From Ophiothrix spiculata (lineage: Eukaryota > Echinodermata > Ophiuroidea > Amphilepidida > Ophiotrichidae), in NCBI GenBank assembly GCA_000969725.1, contig JXSR01S064357.1: 39,882 nucleotides of DNA; one strand, 5' to 3'. Within the stretch, counting starts at the first letter, position 1. Each line of letters opens with the position of its first letter. A program made the translations under genes and the position numbers. Shown here in pieces: positions 33,166 through 39,882 of the stretch. The notes beneath the pieces were generated by a model. The model was not told where the DNA came from. It worked only from the letters and a program-made list of their open reading frames with translations, and searched no databases.

Positions 33166-34280
33166 TGATTTAAGTTCAAGTGTGAACAATATAGGCCTAT
33201 ATGAAACTGTCCATACTAATGGATTTTCCACTATTGCTGCTAATCAAGGAAATTAGACACTAATTTCCTTGTGCTAATCAAGGGTGTATGTGTCCCTAAA
33301 ATATCAGATATTCTATTAATTCTACTTGGCTAGCCACAGAGACCCACACTGAGAAATTTTGTTTCCTAGGGCCATATGTTCATAAATACACAAAATCTGT
33401 GTTTCCATCCAGCCTTGTAAACTAGCAAATTAATTTACCACCAGCAGTGGTGGTAGCCAATCACAGCACAGTATTGGTCAGATGCCTTGGGTCACTGCAA
33501 CACACATGCACGTGGCCAAGTGTACACTGACTAGAAGAAACAGGCCTGTTCTATTGTGCTTTGGGTATGAAGCTTTTTGAATACACAGAAATAATAAGCA
33601 AACTTCAATCTAATTATGCTGAGGTGAAATTTGTATTGATTTAAATATTTGTTCTGTAGCAATTAAAACCTTCCTAACTTTCTGCTTCCCCTCCATATTG
33701 AGTAAGTAAAGTTTAAAATAATGCTCCAAGTTTTTAAAACCTTTGTCTCAAAAGTGGATCAGGCAGTGGATATTTCTTGATAAACAGTGAACTTGATACA
33801 CTCTCAATTATTACATGGTATTATGTAATATCGTTAGCCACCTTACAAGTCCTTAGGCTGGACGTAACTATCCTTGCACATGTTCAAAACTGTGATATTT
33901 TTAGATTTTTCTATTGAAAGTGATAAATGTGCTCTTTTCTGGTGGGTTTTGTTTTGAAGTGTCAAGTAACCATGTGAATTGTAAAGTTGAAAAATTGTGG
34001 TAGGTTTACTGTGGCATATTATCCAAGGGACATTACCAGTGACATAATAAGCTTATAGGGTCCATACATACTTTGCTTGGTAAATTCATATTTTGTAAAA
34101 TGAATATTAGCTTTTACTGTGGAGAACCTTAGATTGTTTATTTTCGTTTTAGTGTGTTTTGTTTGGGTAAAACTTGATTTGCAAAATAAGATGTATTTCT
34201 GTTTACAGAATAAACAATGCAATAAGACCTGAAAAATCCCAGAGATTTTAAGTGCCTAAGGACTTGAGACAAGTCTATTC
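33166..34280. other. TBCCD1 3' flank, no recognised element
   Basis: AT-rich with no gene or repeat that I recognise, apart from a short palindrome CAAGGAAATTAG/CTAATTTCCTTG near 33246. An AATAAA at 34209-34214 is the first clear polyadenylation hexamer I see after the stop codon, but at 2.3 kb distance its use is unproven. Confidence 0.4.
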
Positions 34281-34284
34281 TCAT

Positions 34285-34400
34285 GCCTGTATATGGATGG
34301 GTCCCTTTTTCTTGAAAATTGGTATATACATGGATGGTACTTCACATTTCCCACCGGCACACCCCTACCCAAACCAAATTTGAGTACCCCCCCCCCCCAT
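34285..34400. repeat. Fragment of the GGGAGGGGTACTT repeat
   Basis: ATGGATGGGTCCCTTTTTCT, CCCAAACCAAATTTGAGTAC and a C run match 35369-35470 closely. Confidence 0.65.
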
Positions 34401-34468
34401 GCCCCCTTAGGGCGCCCAAGTCCAAAGACATTCTCTCACTCAAGAGACAATCCCTTGCAACATTCGAA

Positions 34469-34815
34469 GACTTATACGCTCAAATGGAGAGACAATAATG
34501 TCTGAGAACATAAATGTTTGAAGTTAGAAGATTAAAGCCTATATACCATGTCAAAATTAATTCAATTAGGGCATTACTATTTCACTAAATGCTGAGACTT
34601 ATACGCTCAAATGGAGAGACAATAATGTCTGAGAACATAAATGTTTGAAGTTAGAAGATTAAAGGCTATATACCATGTCAAAATTAATTCAATTAGGGCA
34701 TTACTATTTCACTAAATGCTAAGACTTATACGCTTAAATGTCTTTGAACATAATGTTTGAAGTCAGAAGAGTGAAGGCTATATACTATGTCAAAATTAAT
34801 TCAATGAGGGTATTA
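34469..34815 (+). repeat. 127-bp tandem repeat, about 2.8 units
   Basis: Units starting GACTTATACGCTCAAATGG begin at 34469, 34596 and 34723, each running through CCATGTCAAAATTAATTCAA and TTAGGGCATTACTATTTCAC. The first two are almost identical; the third has lost about a dozen bases. Confidence 0.93.
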
Positions 34816-35009
34816 CTTACAGGTTACAATTTGAATTTAAAATTTTGAATTCTATCCGCTTACAAATTTTTGCAAATAAAAAAAACCAGACAAATTTTGG
34901 CAGACAGAATTCAAAATTTCATATCTAAATTTTTAGAATAGTTCCCATTCAATATGAAAATGATTTAAAATGTATCCTATCTCCAAAATTGATTTAAAGT
35001 TAGTGTGAA

Positions 35010-35041
35010 AGAATTCCTTTACTGTGCAGTAAAGGAATTCC
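35010..35041. repeat. Short perfect palindrome
   Basis: GAATTCCTTTACTG and CAGTAAAGGAATTC flank a two-base centre. The same AAGGAAT / CCTTTACG words recur to about 35085. Confidence 0.85.
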
Positions 35042-35099
35042 TTTACGGAAATTCAACCGTGAAGGAATCCCTTTACGTAAAGGCATTACGACCTTTCCC

Positions 35100-35475
35100 A
35101 AACTGAATCCGGGGGACTTAGTACAAAAGGGGTTATGGGGACGTGCCGCAAATATTTGGTGGCAAAATCAGGCTCTCTTGTATTTCAATTGCAAAACTTG
35201 GTATTTTGATGGGTTCATTTTTCAAAATTTTCTAAAATTATAAAAAATAGGCGCAAATTTTGATATTTCTTCTCAAAACTTTAGATAATTTTGCCAAAAT
35301 AGTGCAGATTTAGGCAGAAAAAATGAGTTTTTGATTAAATTTGACTCAAAATTGGGAGATTTGGTATATGGATGGGTCCCTTTTTCTTGAAAACTGGTAT
35401 TTCGATGGATGACTTTTCAATTTTCCCAGACCCAAACCAAATTTATTTGAGTACAAGTACCCCCCTCCCCTGGGA
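35100..35475. repeat. GGGAGGGGTACTT-type dispersed repeat
   Basis: Begins near CCGGGGGACTTAGTAC and ends AGTACCCCCCTCCCCTGGG. The interior is very T-rich, with GGTATTTTGATGGGTTC and GGATGGGTCCCTTTTTCTTG. It is the most complete copy of this family here. Confidence 0.65.
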
Positions 35476-35534
35476 ACTGAATTTAAGTCGCTGATTGTCG
35501 TATATAATCATGTTTTTCAGCAGTCCTGATGAAT

Positions 35535-36053
35535 TTAAAGGGGCATTGGACAAAATTTCGAAATTTTATCTGTGGATTATTTACACTTCATATGCTAGAA
35601 AAAAACAGTCAATTACTAAATATTGGGAAAATTTTGATCAAAACCTACAGAAAATTCAAAAAAAAAATCAATTTTATTCTGTTTGTTGATCTTAGGTATG
35701 AGGTTATTCTTTAAATGTATTTATTGATGATATATATCATGAAAGAGCCTGAGATTTGTTTGTAAAACATTCCTATCACATCATAGATTGCAGATAAATC
35801 AAAAGAAGTTTGAAGTTTGCATTAGGTCTCCTGAAAAGGCCAATTTTAAAAATTCAACTATAGAGGGCAGTATTAACGATAATTAGAAATAAAAGAATAT
35901 CTTAATATTTTGATATAAAGGGTCTGAATTTGACTATGATTGTTTGCATACTGTCATTATTACCGCTAACCCTTCAAATGATGCAAAAATCTCAAAATGA
36001 ATGGGGAAAAGTTTTGGGATGATGCTGAACTTGTCCAATGCCCCTCCCTTTAA
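35535..36053. mobile_element. TTAA MITE with AGGGGCATTGGACA ends
   Basis: TTAAAGGGGCATTGGACAAA at the left and TTGTCCAATGCCCCTCCCTT TAA at the right, flanked by TTAA. 519 bp, non-coding. Confidence 0.82.
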
Positions 36054-36104
36054 ATAGGGATTGATACAATTTCAATTTGTGTACCAGCCAAAAGGGACAA
36101 ATTT

Positions 36105-36359
36105 TCATGTGAGTGCAAGATAGTCGTATCTGTAATAGCTGACATAAGTTATTATTTTGTTTATTTAACTCTTACGTCACTAGAATGTGAAAAATCCCTC
36201 AAAATTCCCTGCCATATGTCAGTGGCTCTTGAAATGTTCTTCAGGTGACTGAAGAACCATTTCAAGAGCCACTGACCCAAGACTGGAGATAACACAGTGT
36301 GCAATCCAAATTTGACAAATGGCAGCTATTGCAGATACTACTTTCTTGCACTCACATGA
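36105..36359. mobile_element. MITE with TCATGTGAGTGCAAG termini, copy 2
   Basis: TCATGTGAGTGCAAGATAGT at the left and CTACTTTCTTGCACTCACATGA-like at the right; inner hairpin CAGTGGCTCTTGAAAT / ATTTCAAGAGCCACTG. 255 bp and complete by structure. Confidence 0.88.
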
Positions 36360-36477
36360 CGAAATAACTTGTTTTGATTAGCGTTGTACCTGTAGCCAAG
36401 ACCACTGGCATTTTGTAGCACTCTCCATATTTATTGATCAAAAGGGTTGATTTATGCAAAACATGCCGAATTTTCAG

Positions 36478-36630
36478 CAGAGGTGTGAGAGTTCAGCTTT
36501 TAAGCTGATTTCAGCTTTTTTAATGCCTTCAAAAGAGTCCTAATTTCAGCTTTTTCTTTCATTTTCAGCCTGTTTTTGGCATTTTGTCACTATTTTCAGC
36601 TCTTTTTATCACCTGACACTCACACCCCTG
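36478..36630. mobile_element. T-rich element with GGTGTGAG ends
   Basis: CAGAGGTGTGAGAGTTCAG at the left and CTGACACTCACACCCCTG at the right; the body repeats TTTCAGCTTTTT. Related to 32950-33124 and 38555-38747. Confidence 0.65.
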
Positions 36631-36842
36631 TTTCAGGTATACCTATGAAAGTCAAATAAAAATTGTCTTTATAATGTGCAATTTATCTAAATCATTCGAG
36701 CGAAAGTACCCAAGTGGGAATTTAGGATGTATTTCCAAAACTTTGAAATTCAGTCTTCTCTTCTGTTGTGTGGTCAGATATATAGTTTTACTTAGTTTTA
36801 TAAAAATAGAACCCTTATTTTTTCAGATGACATGTACTACTA

Positions 36843-37061
36843 TACTTTGATCAACACAAAATAGGTGGGAATAATGAGGATTTTCTTTATCCGCAAGTAA
36901 ACATACTCCCAGTTACACTTGCGCCGTAGATAATGATGCGCGAGTCACACATGCGACGCGTGCTGTGTCTCCTGTAGTTGTACTGTGTCCACCTACGCAC
37001 GGGCTTATCTATATAAATTCACGATGTGAAGAGGCCCGCCTATTTGGTGTTGATCAAAGTA
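36843..37061. mobile_element. TA-flanked MITE, copy 2
   Basis: TACTTTGATCAACACAAAAT at the left and GGTGTTGATCAAAGTA at the right; collinear with 681-898 (219 versus 218 bp). It directly abuts the next MITE. Confidence 0.85.
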
Positions 37062-37062
37062 T

Positions 37063-37325
37063 GTGATGGCTCACCCCGAAAGGGGGAACTTTGCAGATGA
37101 TATCAATTTTGAATTTTTTATTTCATCTGTTGCAGCATTTTCTAAGCTTTAAAATGGCACCTTGCTTGTTGAAATTAATCATGGCGATCAAAATTTACAA
37201 CAGAAAATTTGCTGGAATTTTTTATTATTATTTTTATTTTTTTGCTGCTTATTTTCACCTGTTTCTTGAAATGTGTTTTGTCACAAATTGGGGGACTTTA
37301 CCCCCTTTTCGGGATAAGTCATAAC
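37063..37325 (+). mobile_element. MITE with GTGATGRCTCACCCCGAAA ends, copy 1
   Basis: GTGATGGCTCACCCCGAAAG at the left and CCCCCTTTTCGGGATAAGTC ATAAC at the right. The interior matches 37946-38195 in reverse orientation (CTTTGCAGATGATATCAATT, TTTTCTAAGCTTTAAAAT). Confidence 0.85.
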
Positions 37326-37592
37326 ATATAAGGTAAATTAACTACCAAGTCCAATGATCCAGAAAGCTAGTAACTGCTTACCGCAAATGAAACAATTCAG
37401 GGCGAGATCATTGGACTATCTAGAATTCTGGCATTTTAGTAGTCAATGGATGAATTATAATGTGAAAGTGAATTTGTTGTATGGATAGTATCACCGAAAA
37501 ACAAAGATCCTGTGGATCGGACTAGTTTTACTCACACTATGAATATAGGGAAACACTGTTAAAAACATATATCTTCAAGACTTATGCATTTT

Positions 37593-37698
37593 ATAGTAAA
37601 ATTGTTCATTTTGACAAATCCAAGCGAAAAAGTAAGATGGTGGTATACCACCATCTCACCTTTTCACTTGGATTTGTTAAAATAAACAATTTTACTAT
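37593..37698. repeat. Foldback hairpin, 50-bp arms
   Basis: ATAGTAAAATTGTTCATTTT pairs with AAAATAAACAATTTTACTAT, and AAGATGGTGGTATACCACCATCT is the centre (written here as two halves, AAGATGGTGGTA and TACCACCATCT). Almost no spacer. Confidence 0.85.
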
Positions 37699-37882
37699 GA
37701 TTCACAACAATCCAGAAAAAAAGTTATGCATTTTATGATTTTGTGTAAAATCGATAGATGTGATGATAGTTAATGTACAAAATAAAATATTTAATGAATA
37801 TGTTCTATCATTTTGTCGTTGAAAAGTGTTTTTGTTTCTACATCAAACGCATTGAGCATTAACTGTCAATAAATGAGTATAA

Positions 37883-38350
37883 TGTGGGGTGCTGTAGTAA
37901 AATTAGAGGAAAGTCGCAAATTTCAAAATTGAGTTTGACATATTTGTGATGACTCACCCCGAAAAGGGGGACTTTGCGACAGAACACTTTTCGAGAAACT
38001 GATGAAAACAGGCAGTGAAAAATAAAGAAAATAATAAGAATTTCCAGCAGATTTTCTGATGTAAAATTTGATCGCCTTGATCAATTTCAACAAGTAAGAT
38101 GTAATTTTAAAGCTTAGAAAATGCATTAACAGATGAATGATAAAATCAAAATTGATATCATCTGCAAAGTCACCCCTTTCAAGGTGAGCCAACACATTTT
38201 AATTCTCTATAATCTCAGCTTTTGAATTATATATAATATGTCACACTTCCTTTCCCCATTCTTCATTCAGTTCAAAAGTTATCTGCAAATCGATTCCAAA
38301 GATATTGATTACTACAGTGTATAATAGCAACACGCAATCAAACGTGTATA
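37883..38350. mobile_element. GGGGTGCTCTGG-type MITE, copy 2 (interrupted, partial)
   Basis: Collinear with 12793-13040: GGAAAGTCGCAAATTTCAAA, TTAATTCTCTATAATCTCAG, GATTACTACAGTGTATAATA. It is split by the MITE at 37946-38195, and its right terminus is missing. Confidence 0.75.
37946..38195 (-). mobile_element. MITE with GTGATGRCTCACCCCGAAA ends, copy 2
   Basis: Starts GTGATGACTCACCCCGAAAA and ends TTTCAAGGTGAGCCAACAC. Comparison with the empty site at 12850 (GACATATTTTAATTC) shows a clean insertion with ATTT on both sides. Confidence 0.88.
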
Positions 38351-38479
38351 ACTAAAAAAAACAATTAAAAGAGTCCTAGACACACAACGAGTGCACTGTA
38401 AATCATCTTTATTAATATTTACAATCTTGCAATGCTAGAATATTTTACAGTTATTTCAGAAGTCAAACAATATATTTCA

Positions 38480-38924
38480 TCATTTGAGTGCAAGAAAGTC
38501 GTATCTGCAATGGCTGCCCTAAGTTATATTTATTTTACACCTTGTAACAAGAATCAGAGATGCCAGTATGTATCACTGAAAAAATCTGAAACTTTCAAAA
38601 AAAATCCTGAAAATGAGCATAAATTTTGGCAAAAAAGCTGAAAAAAGGGCTGAATATATATAAAAACACGTAAATTTGGAGTAAGAAAAAACCTCAAATT
38701 AGATTAAAAAACCTGAAATCAGGTTAAAACAGGGAAACTGGCATCTGAAGAATGTGAAAAATAACTCAAAATGTTCCTGTCTTATGTCAGTGGTTCTTGA
38801 AATGGTGTCACCTGAAGAACCATTTCACGAACCACTGACCAAAGACTGGAGGTCATGCAGTGTGCAATCCAAATTTATGACATGAGGCAGCTATTGCAGA
38901 TACAACTTTCTTGCACTCACATGA
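38480..38924. mobile_element. MITE with TCATGTGAGTGCAAG termini, copy 3 (interrupted)
   Basis: TCATTTGAGTGCAAGAAAGT at the left and ACAACTTTCTTGCACTCACA (then TGA) at the right; inner hairpin GAAATGGTGTCACC / GGTGTCACCTGAAGAACC-like. It is split by the T-rich element 38555-38747. Confidence 0.88.
38555..38747 (-). mobile_element. T-rich element with ATGCCAGT ends and 6-bp TSD
   Basis: CAGAGATGCCAGT at the left and ACTGGCATCTG at the right, flanked by perfect AAGAAT duplications (38549-38554 and 38748-38753). The host MITE is known from two other copies, so the borders of this 193-bp insertion are firm. On the minus strand the body reads TTTTCAGC/TTTTTTGCC, as in its relatives. Confidence 0.85.
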
Positions 38925-39084
38925 CGATTTGACCCAACTGCCTAATTATATAAAATAATAATTAAAATACATGGATGAATTTGACAATACCTTTTATATA
39001 CACATTACAATATTGCAGTCATATGATTGCAGATGTCTGCCATCCAGTCCAAGAGTTCCCATAAAATATTCCATGAACCAGCTA

Positions 39085-39240
39085 CCCGGTCCCCCAAGTC
39101 AACATAAAAAGTGGTAACCATGCGAGCTCTTCTTTTTTTCTAAACCCCCTTTTCAATGATTTCTCATTGATTTTACCCCCCCCCTTTTTTTTTGCAAAAA
39201 CTAGTACAAAATTAGCATAAAAATACCCCCTATTTAATGT
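39085..39240. repeat. C-rich/T-rich low-complexity repeat
   Basis: Runs of CCCCC and TTTTT with ACCCCC...AAAATACCCCCTA phrases, like the edges of the GGGAGGGGTACTT family. 38925-39085 and 39240-39440 hold nothing recognisable. Confidence 0.4.
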
Positions 39241-39439
39241 TTTTCAAAGACAATATTTTCAGACACCTCTAGGCACTTTTCAAAGACTAAAAATATATTA
39301 AAGCAATACTATAAAGTGTTAAATATTAAGCGCCCCCTGTCAACCATGACTTTTGATTTTTTTTAAGCTTATTGGGTTTGTTTTGGGTAGATATTAAATT
39401 AATACCCTCCAAATGATTTGGCTTAAATATGCTTACTTT

Positions 39440-39882
39440 TTGTCTCGCCTGAAATGAGACATACCATTCCTTAGAACTGTCCGCCGTCCGCCGTCCACAT
39501 TTCTTGTCCGGAACAAATCTCGGAAACCGTATGCCCTATGTAGATGATATTTGGTGAGTGGGAAGGGTTAAAGCTGAACTGGCGCTGCGTACAATTTGAA
39601 CGCAAACTATGCATATTAAGTACCTAATTTGCATAATTTATGCGTAATTTTTAATTTTAAGTATATCTCCTAAACCGTAAGGGCTATGGTAATGAAACTT
39701 AATGACATGAAGCGGTTCCGGATTAGCACCCACGATGTGACTTTTTGGGGGGAGCGGTGAAGTTCATTCAATGTCAAAAGGTCATTTGAGGTCAAATTTT
39801 TAAAATTGTTCAAAAAGTTGACCTGAGGTAAACCGAGGTCATTTTGAGGTCAAGCTCATAACTCATTAACCCCTGACCCCAC
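39440..39882. repeat. Dispersed repeat running off the window edge
   Basis: It starts with the short hairpin GTCTCGCCTGAAATGAGAC, then (CCGCCGTCCG), CGGAACAAATCTCGGAAACC, CTATGCATATTAAGTACCTA and ATTTGCATAATTTATGCG. I recall this phrase order from repeats of marine invertebrates. No coding frame is visible; it continues beyond 39882. Confidence 0.55.

Noticed and set aside
34209-34214. AATAAA as the TBCCD1 polyadenylation signal
   Set aside because: It is 2.3 kb past the stop codon in AT-rich DNA, with several repeats between; not supportable without transcript data.
39440-39882. Start of a second host gene at the right edge
   Set aside because: The sequence matches a dispersed repeat type, with no exon-like frame or splice sites.

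Overview
The window is eukaryotic DNA: AT-rich, intron-rich, packed with small transposable elements, and broken by two assembly gaps (11655-11929 and 24287-24456). It holds one recognisable host gene, read on the + strand from 1087 to 31909: an orthologue of TBCCD1 (TBCC domain-containing protein 1). It is spread over 17 coding exons that join in frame into about 555 residues; the human protein, from memory, is about 557. Exons were found by recalled similarity to human TBCCD1, canonical AG/GT borders and continuous phase. The repeat types, compact exons and level of divergence suggest a marine invertebrate, most likely a deuterostome (hemichordate, echinoderm or cephalochordate). The species cannot be named from this sequence.

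Layout. 1-1071 is upstream sequence with a TA-flanked MITE and poly-G tracts; an acceptor-like site at 1071 suggests a 5' non-coding exon further upstream. Exons 1-6 lie within 1087-6285. Intron 6 (6286-12644) is a stack of elements: a TTAA-flanked element carrying a direct-repeat-bounded insertion, a foldback, a LINE tail inside an older repeat, a hairpin, and a 1.5-kb hAT-type element with an 8-bp target duplication. Exons 7-17 run from 12645 to 31909, separated by more MITEs, tRNA-derived SINE copies, a Tc1/mariner-like MITE, minisatellites and long foldbacks. From 31910 to 39882 there is 3' flank and intergenic sequence with more MITEs and no second gene that I can support. The many short open frames across the window lack splice context, domains or similarity I recognise.

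Most striking pattern. Five of the 17 TBCCD1 exons have a partial copy of themselves beside them. Four of these copies cross the 5' splice site: exon 2 (143-bp unit, about 3.5 copies), exon 8 (21-bp unit, 3 copies), exon 14 (140-bp unit, at least 5 copies plus the gap) and exon 16 (113-bp spacing, 2 copies). Exon 4 has a decayed copy on its acceptor side (89-bp spacing). Exons 2, 8 and 14 are therefore followed by ladders of intact spare donors, with no spare acceptors. Reading past the first donor meets an in-frame stop within a few codons at each. This resembles the exon-intron-boundary 'mirage' minisatellites that I recall being described in amphioxus Adh, but here it recurs at several exons of one gene with very different unit lengths.

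TBCCD1 belongs to the family of tubulin cofactor C and RP2. In vertebrates it is a centrosomal protein that positions the centrosome and Golgi. The residue aligned to the catalytic arginine of cofactor C is serine here, as in human TBCCD1.
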